Source: a virus
Direction: 5' to 3' (one strand)
IMG/VR virus record: IMGVR_UViG_3300037264_000560
Location: 1 to 31,857 of that record
DNA length: 31,857 nucleotides
Of the stretch, positions 25,092 to 31,604 are shown one piece after another. A program made the translations under genes and the position numbers. The notes under the pieces were generated by a model that saw only the letters and a program-made list of their open reading frames with translations, did not search any database and was not told the origin of the DNA. Each line of letters begins with the position of its first letter. The stretch's first letter is position 1.

Positions 25092-26677
25092 CAGTCACGG
25101 CTCCAGGCGTTGTCGGTGTTCAGGTCGTCACGCAGCCATGACGGTGTTCCGCGTGGAACATCACGCTCGGGCGCGAACGGGTTGAACGTAACGACCTGCC
25201 CGTCATCGGGGCCGCCCGAACGACGAACCTCGGCCCACGCGCAGGCGAGGGCCATCACGAAGTCCTGCTCGATGCCACGATCTGCAAGCTTGTACCCCGC
25301 CATCTGTCGCCGGCCCACCAGCCAGAGTCCGTGTCGCGGCATGATGAGCTTGCCCTGGTCGATCGCCGTCTTCAAGTCACCGAGCAACTTGAGCTTCTTC
25401 TGCTTCGAGCCGCCGAACTCGATCGCCCGCAAGGGGCTGATCCCGTCCAGCGCCTCTCGGAACATCTTACCGCCAAAGCCGGTCGCGTCAATCGCCGTCG
25501 CGCACGACGCCCGCAGGTTCGGCTTCGTGGAAGTGTAGGCGTTGTGCGAGTCGGAGGCCAGTGCCACGATCGAGTCGGTCGTCTTGCCCGAGCTGCCCCG
25601 CTGGCGCGTGACCTTCACGCCCACGACCGGCTTGCCACGGCGGTAGTCCGTGCTGTCCAGCACGACCGACCAACTGGAGTCGTAAGTCAGCGCGGCGTCC
25701 ACGCCCTGGGCGTACACGTGCAGGTGCTTCGCCGTCTGCAACTCGGGCAGGTCATCCTTGAACGCCTCGTCCACCTTGAGGGCCGAGAAGTAGTTGGTCC
25801 GGCCCTCGATGAAGTAACCCTCGATGTTCTGCTTGACCAGCTCCTCGGGCATGTCGGCGACGAGGCGGTCGAACACGTCCTGCTGGAGCCCGTAGCCCAC
25901 GTTGTCGCGCGTGCTCATGCGGACCGCCATCCGGTCGGGGGCACGGTCAGGAGCCTCGGGGTTGCCCGTCTCCCAGAGGTCCGAGAAGCCCGTGATGCCC
26001 TCGGTCGGCGTGGACGCGAGGATCAACTGCCCACCCGTCCCCATCCTGCGGAGGTTGAGCACTTCGCCGAACACGAAGTCGAGATGGCTGTCGTGCGCGC
26101 ACTCGTCGTACGTGATCAGGTCCATGTCCCGCCCCAGCGAGCCCAGCCCGCGCTCGCTCGTCGTCCGAAAGTGGATCTGGGCGCCGCCCAGCATCTCGTG
26201 GAAGACGAAGTGGCGGTACTCACCCTGGTACTTCTTGTCCCACGTTGCCCACTGGCCGATCTCGTCGGTCAGCGGGCACGTTCCGTTGATCTGCCCCTCG
26301 TGCGTGCCCGACGCGATCTTCACCAGGTCCATGAAGACCAGCTCGGCGATCTCCTGCTGGATCGCGAAGTGGAACGCGGTGTACTCCGCCTTCATCCACC
26401 GCCCGAAGTCCTTGTCCGAGCTGCCCGGCGGCTTCTTGCCGACCTTGTAGATGCACGAATGGGCGATCGCGATGGTCATGGCGAGGGTCTTGCCGGCCCG
26501 GTTGCCCGCCGAGAGCAGGATCGTGAGGTACGCAGCCCGCCATTTGGTGTGATTGCGGGTCAACAGGGCTTTCAGGAACCGCACCTGGCCCGGATGAACG
26601 CGGATCCCGAGGAAACGGAGGGCAAAGAACTCGATGTCCCAGTGACCGCGGGCGAGATCGGCCTTGAAGTCGCTCAT
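25091..26677 (-). CDS. Terminase large subunit
   Basis: The protein is 528 aa with an ATG at 26677 overlapping the upstream stop (ATGA). SAGNRAGKT at 56-64 is the Walker A loop and MDLITYDE at 185-192 is Walker B with the catalytic Glu. LILASTP (218-224) is the coupling motif. The nuclease domain starts at QGVDAALTYDSSWSVVLD (324-341) and continues with AIDATGFGG (395-403), giving the acidic RNase-H-like residues. The motor pumps DNA into proheads through the portal and cuts the concatemer. Neighbours are a small terminase candidate upstream and the portal downstream. Confidence 0.9.
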   Translation of the reverse strand: MSDFKADLARGHWDIEFFALRFLGIRVHPGQVRFLKALLTRNHTKWRAAYLTILLSAGNRAGKTLAMTIAIAHSCIYKVGKKPPGSSDKDFGRWMKAEYTAFHFAIQQEIAELVFMDLVKIASGTHEGQINGTCPLTDEIGQWATWDKKYQGEYRHFVFHEMLGGAQIHFRTTSERGLGSLGRDMDLITYDECAHDSHLDFVFGEVLNLRRMGTGGQLILASTPTEGITGFSDLWETGNPEAPDRAPDRMAVRMSTRDNVGYGLQQDVFDRLVADMPEELVKQNIEGYFIEGRTNYFSALKVDEAFKDDLPELQTAKHLHVYAQGVDAALTYDSSWSVVLDSTDYRRGKPVVGVKVTRQRGSSGKTTDSIVALASDSHNAYTSTKPNLRASCATAIDATGFGGKMFREALDGISPLRAIEFGGSKQKKLKLLGDLKTAIDQGKLIMPRHGLWLVGRRQMAGYKLADRGIEQDFVMALACAWAEVRRSGGPDDGQVVTFNPFAPERDVPRGTPSWLRDDLNTDNAWSRD

Positions 26678-27177
26678 CCGACCACTTCGTACGCCTCGCC
26701 CTCGATCACGAGATCGTCGGGCGGTTCGAGCAGCCCGATCGGGCCGTATCCAGCCAGCGCGCGGGCCATCATCAGGAACATCTGGCGATCAGTGGTCGCC
26801 GCCGCCCGCTTGTCGAGGATCTGGACCGCCGCGAGGCCGTCACGGATCGACGGCTCCAGCCGACCCTCCTGCACCGCCTCGATCGTCGCGTCACGGATCA
26901 GGATGGCGAGGTCGGCGGGCTTCTTGGCGGCCGATGGGATCGGGATGTAGTGCTTCCTGTGGGTCAGGATCGACTGCGCGCCCGTCTTGAGGTTCATGTC
27001 GTCGGTCAGCACGCCCGCGATGAACGCCGCCGAGTAGCCCTTAGCGAGCTGGGCGTCCACGTAGGCGGTCTTCCGCGGATCGTTGCAGATCGAGCACCGC
27101 TTCGGGGCAGGGATGATCTCGGGGATCTTCGGCACGCGCCGGCGGCCGACGACCTGGGGCTCGTCATCATCGGTCAT
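26674..27177 (-). CDS. Zn-finger/HTH protein, terminase small subunit candidate
   Basis: The protein is 167 aa from the ATG at 27177, overlapping the nuclease stop (ATGA); the upstream extension of the frame runs through that gene. CSIC (C28, C31) and H73, H76 (LTHRKHY) enclose a helix-turn-helix-like stretch (YVDAQLAKGYSAAFIAGVL). This C-x2-C...H-x2-H pattern with an HTH core is common in phage DNA-binding proteins before terminase genes. The C-terminal half is helical and could oligomerise or contact the motor. Position directly before the large subunit supports a role in recognising packaging sites. Confidence 0.65.
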   Translation of the reverse strand: MTDDDEPQVVGRRRVPKIPEIIPAPKRCSICNDPRKTAYVDAQLAKGYSAAFIAGVLTDDMNLKTGAQSILTHRKHYIPIPSAAKKPADLAILIRDATIEAVQEGRLEPSIRDGLAAVQILDKRAAATTDRQMFLMMARALAGYGPIGLLEPPDDLVIEGEAYEVVG

Positions 27178-27542
27178 GCTGCCAACACCGCCTGGATCTC
27201 CTTCCACTGATCGGGCTTCCAAACTACAGCCACCTGTCCAGCGGCGATCAGGATGTCGAGCCACGCCCACTGTTTCGGCGTCGGGTGGGTCAGCACCCGC
27301 TTGAACTCGGCAAAGATCGGCTGACGGCCCGGCTTCACGAAGATCACGTCGGGGAACCCGTCGGCGTCCCCGCTGACGGGTGTCGCCCAGACAGGAGCGT
27401 CGGGCGTGCCCGCGACGATGGCCTGGTAAAAGTGAACGGCTCTCCAGCCGCGCTTGCGGGCGAACCGGATGACCTTCGCCTGAAACGCCGACTCCAGCAC
27501 AGCGCGATCCGCGCGCTCGGTGTCGGTCAACTTGCGTGCCAT
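27174..27542 (-). CDS. VRR-NUC domain nuclease
   Basis: The protein is 122 aa from the ATG at 27542. FQAKVIRFARKRGWRAVHFY (20-39) is the opening helix and strand. GFPDVIFV with D65 and FAEFK with E79 and K81 form the PD-D/ExK catalytic core. QWAWLDILIAAGQVAVVWKP (91-110) is the C-terminal signature of VRR-NUC enzymes, often structure-specific or resolvase-like nucleases. It is the first gene of the leftward block, followed by the terminase genes, so it may trim branched replication DNA before packaging. No ribosome site is visible; the -10 lies 7 nt upstream, so the message may be leaderless. The start overlaps an operator palindrome. Confidence 0.85.
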   Translation of the reverse strand: MARKLTDTERADRAVLESAFQAKVIRFARKRGWRAVHFYQAIVAGTPDAPVWATPVSGDADGFPDVIFVKPGRQPIFAEFKRVLTHPTPKQWAWLDILIAAGQVAVVWKPDQWKEIQAVLAA

Positions 27543-27549
27543 CGCAAGT
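27530..27549. promoter_or_regulatory. Palindromic operator copy 2, over the start of the leftward block
   Basis: ACTTGCG-TGCCAT-CGCAAGT is a perfect 7-bp-arm inverted repeat with 6-bp spacer, the best of the set. It covers the predicted transcription start and first codons of the nuclease gene and touches the candidate -10 at 27550-27555. A protein bound here would block leftward late transcription. Confidence 0.6.
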
Positions 27550-27579
27550 ACGGTAGCACGCCCGCACAACTGAACGCAA
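27550..27579 (-). promoter_or_regulatory. Candidate leftward promoter, leaderless
   Basis: Reading leftward, TTGCGT (27579-27574) and TACCGT (27555-27550) are 18 bp apart. TACCGT fits the TANNNT form of high-G+C -10 boxes. It ends 7 nt before the ATG at 27542, so transcription should start at or next to the start codon, consistent with the missing ribosome site. The -35 is weak. The rightward promoter begins only 10 bp away. Confidence 0.45.
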
Positions 27580-27588
27580 AATCACCAC

Positions 27589-27617
27589 TTGACACCATCT
27601 CCCGTATCGCCTAGTAT
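27589..27617 (+). promoter_or_regulatory. Rightward promoter of the replication block
   Basis: TTGACA (27589-27594, perfect consensus) and TAGTAT (27612-27617) are separated by 17 bp. It is the best sigma-70-like promoter I found in the window. Transcription should begin near 27624-27625, at the first base of the inverted repeat that closes the leader RNA. It sits back-to-back with the candidate leftward promoter. Confidence 0.75.
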
Positions 27618-27624
27618 CTTCCTT

Positions 27625-27713
27625 GTCACTTCCGCTGGCTCCCCCTAGGGAATGAAAGCGTCCTCCGGCCGGAGGCGTGGTGCGTGAGAACCTAGAACAG
27701 CGGCGGAAGTGAC
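27625..27713 (+). ncRNA. Structured 5' leader RNA candidate (89 nt)
   Basis: GTCACTTCCGC (27625-27635) pairs with GCGGAAGTGAC (27703-27713) in a perfect 11-bp closing helix. Nested inside are CTAGG (27645-27649) with CCTAG (27691-27695). Inside those is a hairpin CCTCC-GGCC-GGAGG (27662-27675) extended by two C-G pairs around a bulged U. The purine-rich internal strands GGAATGAAAG and TGGTGCGTGAGAA face each other. The element starts at the predicted transcription start and ends 24 nt before the AGGAGG ribosome site of the first gene. It could be a cis-regulatory RNA, attenuator or 5'-stability element. I do not recognise a known class. Confidence 0.6.
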
Positions 27714-27750
27714 CGAGCCACCCCCAATCACCCCACAGGAGGCACCACGC

Positions 27751-28140
27751 ATGGGCAACATCGTCAAGATCACCGCCGGCGGACCCGACATCGAGGCCGG
27801 GGTCTACCCCGCCAAGCTCACCGGGGTCAGCATCTTCGACCCCGAGGACGACAAGGGCAACAAGACCAGCCAGTACGGCCCGTCGCGCAAGTGGGAGTTC
27901 GATGCGCTGGACGAGGGCGAGCTGGTCGAAGTGGACTGCCTGACCTCGCTGTTCCTCAACTCGGGCAGCCGTGGCGGGCAGAACCTCACCGCGATCCTCG
28001 GCCGTCAGCCGGAAGTCGGCGAGGAAGTCGATCTCGATGACCTCGTTGGCAAGCCGTGTCAGGTCGTCATCGGGCTCAACAAGAAGGGCACGCGGATGAC
28101 CGTCGTGCAGGTGCTCCCGGCGAAGAAGGTCAAGGCGTGA
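27751..28140 (+). CDS. Putative ssDNA-binding protein (OB-fold-like)
   Basis: The protein is 129 aa. The ATG at 27751 is chosen because AGGAGG lies 9 nt before it; an in-frame GTG 14 codons upstream falls in the leader helix. The beta-rich pattern (GVYPAKLTGVSIFDPEDD; YGPSRKWEFDALDEGELVEV; CLTSLFLNSGSRGGQNLTAILGR; VGKPCQVVIGLNKKGTRMTV) resembles small phage proteins thought to bind single-stranded DNA. As first gene of the replication block, that role fits. It ends with a Lys-rich tail rather than the acidic tail of classical SSBs. Family assignment is by resemblance. Confidence 0.6.
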   Translation: MGNIVKITAGGPDIEAGVYPAKLTGVSIFDPEDDKGNKTSQYGPSRKWEFDALDEGELVEVDCLTSLFLNSGSRGGQNLTAILGRQPEVGEEVDLDDLVGKPCQVVIGLNKKGTRMTVVQVLPAKKVKA

Positions 28141-28325
28141 ACGACGACCCCCTGATGACCGTCCACGACATCGCGAAGATGTGGGGTGTCCACGTGCGGA
28201 CGGTTCGCACGTGGATCCGCATTGGCCGGCTGGCGACCGTTCGGACGGAGGGCGTGTTCCGCGTCCGCGTCCGGCTGTCGGTCGCAGAGTCGGCCCTGGG
28301 AGAACGACCCAGCACGACGGCGTAA
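28137..28325 (+). CDS. Small helix-turn-helix protein (MerR/excisionase-like)
   Basis: The protein is 62 aa with a GTG at 28137 overlapping the upstream stop (GTGA) and AAGAAGG just before it. LMTVHDIAKMWGVHVRTVRTWIRIGRLATVR is a helix-turn-helix of the MerR/HTH_17 type. The wing (VFRVRVRLSV) follows and the protein ends soon after. Such proteins act as excisionases or small transcription regulators. It is the only evident sequence-specific regulator in the rightward block and a possible, unproven, binder of the TTGCG-N6-CGCAA palindromes. Confidence 0.75.
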   Translation: MNDDPLMTVHDIAKMWGVHVRTVRTWIRIGRLATVRTEGVFRVRVRLSVAESALGERPSTTA

Positions 28326-28329
28326 CCCC

Positions 28330-29106
28330 GTGAGCGACAACGTGCTACTCGCAGGTATCGAGTACATGCGGGCTGGCTTGGCGATCCTCGCCCTGAACGG
28401 CAAGTCGCCGAACGGGCGGTACCACAAGCCGAACCAGACGCCAGCGTGGGACCCGTTTACATCCCCGGACGACCCACGCTGGGCGAAAGCAGCCGCCCAC
28501 CGCTCCACGAGCGGCGTCGGGCTAATCATCCCCGAGCACCTGTGCGTGCTCGACATCGACGGAGAGGCCGGAGCGGTCGCGTTCCGGCAGCTCGTCGGCC
28601 CTGGCGTGCCGTGGTGGGGGATCGCCAGGACCGGACGGGGGCTGCACCTGTGGTTCCTGTCACCGCGGGTCATCCGCAACGGGAAGCTGGCCGAGAAACT
28701 GGACATCAAGGGCCACGGGGGCTACGTCGTCGCCCCGCCGTCCGTCCATCCCGAGCTGGGGACGGTCTACGAGTGGCTGGATCCGCTCGTCGTTGACGGC
28801 CAGGTCCACACCGACTTCCTGCCCGACGCCATCGAGGAGGCCATCGCCGCACGGGAGGGAGAGATGTCCGTGGGCCTTGCGGGGACGTTCCGCGGTGGTA
28901 GCCTTGATGGTCTTACGCGCCACGTCGCGTCATCGACCGAGGGCGGCAGGAATGACACCTTGAACTGGGCCGCGTGGACGGCCCGCCAGGACGGCTTCCC
29001 CGTCTCCGAAGCCCTCCCGGCGCTCGTTGAGGCAGCGATGACGGCAGGGTTGCCGCAAGCAGAAGCCGTGCGGACCGTGAAGTCCGCCTACCGAGGGGCA
29101 CGATGA
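28330..29106 (+). CDS. Prim-pol type primase/polymerase
   Basis: The protein is 258 aa from the GTG at 28330 (4 bp after the previous stop; no strong ribosome site; the upstream frame overlaps the HTH gene). GIEYMRAGLAILALNGKSP opens the bifunctional primase-polymerase domain. SGVGLIIPEHLCVLDIDG holds the catalytic DxD (D75, D77), TGRGLHLWF holds H106, and LDIKGHGGYVVAPPSVH (124-140) is a further signature. The C-terminus (NDTLNWAAWTARQDG...AEAVRTVKSAYRG) resembles the primase C-terminal helical domain that links to the helicase. It probably primes replication together with the SF3 helicase two genes downstream. Confidence 0.85.
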   Translation: MSDNVLLAGIEYMRAGLAILALNGKSPNGRYHKPNQTPAWDPFTSPDDPRWAKAAAHRSTSGVGLIIPEHLCVLDIDGEAGAVAFRQLVGPGVPWWGIARTGRGLHLWFLSPRVIRNGKLAEKLDIKGHGGYVVAPPSVHPELGTVYEWLDPLVVDGQVHTDFLPDAIEEAIAAREGEMSVGLAGTFRGGSLDGLTRHVASSTEGGRNDTLNWAAWTARQDGFPVSEALPALVEAAMTAGLPQAEAVRTVKSAYRGAR

Positions 29107-29300
29107 CCGACCTAGACCTCGACGCTCTCGAAAACACAGCTAGAGATGCCCGAGCCGCGGGCGCCCTGTGGATCAGGGTTTTCCCGAACACCCTTCTCAC
29201 CCTGATTGAACTAGCCAGAGCGGCACAAGAAGCACCAGCACCTGAGGAATGGAACGCCAGCAGCATCGCCGTTCATTCGTGGGAGCGCGATCACGAATGA
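29103..29300 (+). CDS. Small unknown protein (65 aa)
   Basis: The protein is 65 aa with an ATG at 29103 overlapping the primase stop (ATGA) and GAGGGG upstream. It is acidic and helical (LDLDALENTARDARAAG; FPNTLLTLIELARAAQEA), resembling the short segments of Ead/Ea22-like phage proteins. It lies between primase and Dam methyltransferase, each overlapping by one base or more, so it is co-translated. Function is unknown. Confidence 0.65.
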   Translation: MTDLDLDALENTARDARAAGALWIRVFPNTLLTLIELARAAQEAPAPEEWNASSIAVHSWERDHE

Positions 29301-29764
29301 CAGTCCACGAGAAGCCTGTTGGCGCAACCGTCGAGTGGTACACGCCGCCCGAACTGTTCGCCAAGCTCGATCTGGAGTTCGACCTCGACCCGGCGTCGCC
29401 GAACCCCCCCGTCCCGTGGGTTCCAGCCGCGCGGTTCATGTGGCAGGACGGCCACACGCTCCCGTGGACGGGCCGCGTGTGGCTCAACCCGCCATACGGC
29501 CCCAAAGCGGTCCCGTTCGTGGAGCGAATGATCGCCCACGGCGACGGGATGCTCCTGCTCCCAGCCAGAACCGAGACGCGAGCGTTCCAGCGAGCCGCAA
29601 CGGAGGCCAAGGCGGTCTGCTTCCTCCGTGAACGGCTCTGGTTCAAGCGCGCCGACGGGTTCCAGGCACGGTCATCGTTCGGGTCAGTCCTGTTCGCGTT
29701 CGGGTGGGACTGCTGGTACGCCCTCCAGACAGCCGATCTGGGCTTCACCGTCTCGAACGACTGA
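29297..29764 (+). CDS. DNA adenine-N6 methyltransferase (Dam-like, phage type)
   Basis: The protein is 155 aa from the ATG at 29297, overlapping the upstream stop (ATGA), with GGGAG upstream. EWYTPPELFAKLDLEFDLDPA, GRVWLNPPYG (NPPYG at 64-68) and MLLLPARTETRAFQ match the phage Dam family (PF05869 type), with the NPPY catalytic motif. It would methylate adenine in phage DNA, protecting it from restriction or marking it for replication or packaging. No cognate endonuclease is seen, so it is an orphan methyltransferase. Confidence 0.9.
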   Translation: MTVHEKPVGATVEWYTPPELFAKLDLEFDLDPASPNPPVPWVPAARFMWQDGHTLPWTGRVWLNPPYGPKAVPFVERMIAHGDGMLLLPARTETRAFQRAATEAKAVCFLRERLWFKRADGFQARSSFGSVLFAFGWDCWYALQTADLGFTVSND

Positions 29765-31290
29765 TGGTGGCTAACCTCATCGAGTTCCCACCGCCCGCGC
29801 GCGTACGCGAGGAAGACACGGACCCCGAGTTCTCGGACAAGCTCGTGGACGGCCCCGGCAACGACGACGTGGAGGTCCCCGAGGCCGACAAGAAGCTCGT
29901 GCTGGACAAGACGGACGACCGCCTGGCGGACCTGTACGACCGGCCGTGGCCGGCGGGGATCAGGGACCGGGTGCGGTACGACCACAGCAAGCAACGCTGG
30001 CACGTGCTCGCGGAGAAGACGAGCATCTGGCGGCCGGACGAGACGGGCATGATCTACTTCCTGATGGCGGAGTGCCTGGGCAGGTGGATGGCGTCGGCCG
30101 CCCTCGACGGCGCCACGGGAAAGATCGCCGCGTACTCCGTGCTCCTCAACCAGCAGAAGAAGGAGTCGGTCCTCAAAGCCCTCCGCTGGCACCGCGGGAT
30201 CGCGATGAAGGGCGACGAGTGGGACCCCGACTCGAACCTCCTCGGCTGCGCGAACGGGATCGTTGACTTGCGAACGGCCAAGCTGATCCGGGGCCAGCAC
30301 CCGGAGTTGCTGGTGACGCGCTCGACGGGGATCGTCTACGAGCCGGACGCGTGGCAGACGAAGTGCCCGCGGTTCATGTCGTTCCTGCTGGAGATCACGT
30401 CGGGGAACCTGGAGCTGACGCAGTACCTCCTGCGCGTGCTGGGCTACAGCCTGTACGGCGCCCAGCGCGAGCAGAAGTTCTGGGTGTTTATCGGCAACGG
30501 CCAGAACGGCAAGGGCGTGCTCGTGAAGGCGGTCGCCCACGTGCTGGGGGACTACGCCATGTTCGCCTCGTCGGCCATGTACATGCGGTCCAAGCACGGC
30601 GATCCGGGCTCGTCCGGGCCGCGGGCGGACCTGATGGCGTTGCAGGGCAAGCGGTTCCTGACGACCTCGGAGCCGGTCCAGGGCGCGTTCAACGACGAGC
30701 TGGTCAAGCACCACACGGGCGGCGATCCCGTCCGCGCTCGCGCGCTCCACTCGAACACCGAACTCCAGTTCCCGCCGACGTGGACGATCTTCTTCCTGAC
30801 GAACAACCCGCCCAAGCTCGAAGACGTGGGCAAGTCGATGCAGCGCCGGCTGCGGGCGGTCCACTTCAACGAGGACTTCTCGGGGCCGCGGGACGACAAG
30901 AACCTGGAGGAGCTGTTCAAGGGGCCGGAGGCGGTCGGGATCCTGTCCACGCTCGTCATGCAGGCCGCGCTGTACTTCGACGCCGGGCTGACCGAGCCGG
31001 AGATCGTCACCGACTCGTCCAGGCAGTACATCGAGGAGAACGACCCGATCAGCGAGTTCATCCACGACTGCTGCGTCATCGAGCCGCGAGTGTCGGTCCA
31101 GTCCAAGCTCCTGTTCGCCGAGTACATGTCCTGGTCAGCCGAGACGGGAGCCGAGGCGCTGACGCTCTCCGCGTTCGGGGCGGCCATCGCCCGACGGTTC
31201 ACCAAGGAGAAGCGCCGGAACGGCATCTTCCACCTCGGGATCCGGCTCAAGGGAGCGATGGAGTTGGCGGCCGCCGACCAGGGCTCGTAA
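29764..31290 (+). CDS. SF3/D5-type replicative helicase
   Basis: The protein is 508 aa with an ATG at 29764 overlapping the Dam stop (TGATG). LLGCANGIVDLRT (159-171) is the D5 N-terminal signature. GNGQNGKG (244-251) is Walker A, LTTSEP (299-304) Walker B, TNNPP (346-350) sensor 1, and QRRLRAVHF (360-368) holds the arginine finger: together the SF3 helicase of P4/D5 type. The ~200-residue C-terminus is probably winged-helix. No primase domain is fused; the prim-pol gene upstream supplies it. The hexamer would unwind the origin, plausibly in the repeat-rich DNA just downstream. Confidence 0.9.
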   Translation: MVANLIEFPPPARVREEDTDPEFSDKLVDGPGNDDVEVPEADKKLVLDKTDDRLADLYDRPWPAGIRDRVRYDHSKQRWHVLAEKTSIWRPDETGMIYFLMAECLGRWMASAALDGATGKIAAYSVLLNQQKKESVLKALRWHRGIAMKGDEWDPDSNLLGCANGIVDLRTAKLIRGQHPELLVTRSTGIVYEPDAWQTKCPRFMSFLLEITSGNLELTQYLLRVLGYSLYGAQREQKFWVFIGNGQNGKGVLVKAVAHVLGDYAMFASSAMYMRSKHGDPGSSGPRADLMALQGKRFLTTSEPVQGAFNDELVKHHTGGDPVRARALHSNTELQFPPTWTIFFLTNNPPKLEDVGKSMQRRLRAVHFNEDFSGPRDDKNLEELFKGPEAVGILSTLVMQAALYFDAGLTEPEIVTDSSRQYIEENDPISEFIHDCCVIEPRVSVQSKLLFAEYMSWSAETGAEALTLSAFGAAIARRFTKEKRRNGIFHLGIRLKGAMELAAADQGS

Positions 31291-31308
31291 CCGAACAGTC
31301 TTTCGGTT
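31289..31308 (+). terminator. Hairpin at the end of the replication block
   Basis: AACCGAA and TTCGGTT form a perfect 7-bp stem around CAGTCT, starting within the helicase TAA. No T-run follows, so it is a weak or factor-dependent terminator, or a 3'-end stabiliser, for rightward transcripts. Confidence 0.4.
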
Positions 31309-31365
31309 CGTGCACGGACGATTTGACGACCATCAAACTGACGACCACTTCGAGACAGGCCCTAT

Positions 31366-31381
31366 TTGCGTCCTGACGCAA
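31366..31381. promoter_or_regulatory. Palindromic operator copy 3
   Basis: TTGCG-TCCTGA-CGCAA has perfect 5-bp arms and a 6-bp spacer. It lies 75 bp after the helicase stop and is the first of three such sites in 72 bp. Confidence 0.55.
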
Positions 31382-31388
31382 CAAGCTA

Positions 31389-31406
31389 CTTGCGTCTATG
31401 TGCAAG
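31389..31406. promoter_or_regulatory. Imperfect palindromic operator copy 4
   Basis: CTTGCG-TCTATG-TGCAAG has 6-bp arms with one mismatch and the same 6-bp spacer as the others. Its centre is 24 bp from copy 3 and 32 bp from copy 5. Confidence 0.45.
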
Positions 31407-31421
31407 CAGTGTGCACGCTAT

Positions 31422-31437
31422 TTGCGTAAACGCGCAA
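31422..31437. promoter_or_regulatory. Palindromic operator copy 5
   Basis: TTGCG-TAAACG-CGCAA has perfect 5-bp arms and a 6-bp spacer. It is interleaved with the TGTGCA hexamer array. Together with copies 3 and 4 it makes this the densest operator cluster in the window. Confidence 0.55.
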
Positions 31438-31466
31438 GTGTGTGCACACCTGTGCATACTTTTCAT

Positions 31467-31481
31467 ACTTTCCCCGAAAGT
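31467..31481. other. Short hairpin in the control region
   Basis: ACTTTC-CCC-GAAAGT is a perfect 6-bp stem with a 3-nt loop, lying in the A+T-richer gap between the two TGTGCA groups. TCCCCGA here is also complementary to TCGGGGA at 31512-31518, so alternative pairing is possible. The role is unknown. Confidence 0.35.
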
Positions 31482-31558
31482 TCTAAGCTGTACGCTCGCG
31501 TAAGGGAGTTATCGGGGAATGTGTGCAGAGTGTGCAAGGGTGTGCACACTCAAGCGAC

Positions 31559-31604
31559 CTTGAGTACCGAGGTCAGGTGCGCTTGAGTACCGAGGTCAGG
31601 TGCG
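31559..31604. repeat. Two tandem copies of a 23-bp repeat
   Basis: Two identical adjacent 23-bp units (31559-31581 and 31582-31604) begin CTTGAGTACC and end GTCAGGTGCG. A partial third begins CTTGA at 31605. There is no spacer between them. They follow the hexamer array and could be iterons, binding sites or slippage products. Confidence 0.8.

Larger units (their letters stand above)
31399..31546 (+). repeat. Seven-copy TGTGCA hexamer array (iteron-like)
   Basis: TGTGCA starts at 31399, 31410, 31441, 31451, 31522, 31531 and 31541. Steps are 11, 31, 10, 71, 9 and 10 bp, close to whole helical turns, so many copies would lie on one DNA face. Two copies sit in perfect GTGTGCACAC palindromes (31440-31449, 31540-31549), exactly 100 bp apart. 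The stretch is more A+T-rich than the rest of the window and directly follows the helicase gene. It may be a replication origin or multi-site regulator target. Confidence 0.55.

Noticed and set aside
29197-31065. Long leftward open frame (622 aa) opposite the helicase gene
   Set aside because: It is antisense to clear SF3 helicase motifs, with composition typical of a shadow frame.
31398-31586. 62-codon rightward frame with two Cys-x2-Cys pairs
   Set aside because: Its Cys/Val/His content comes from the TGTGCA repeats, it overlaps two operator palindromes, and no ribosome site precedes it.
31559-31604. Possible CRISPR
   Set aside because: The two 23-bp units are directly adjacent, with no spacers and no cas genes.
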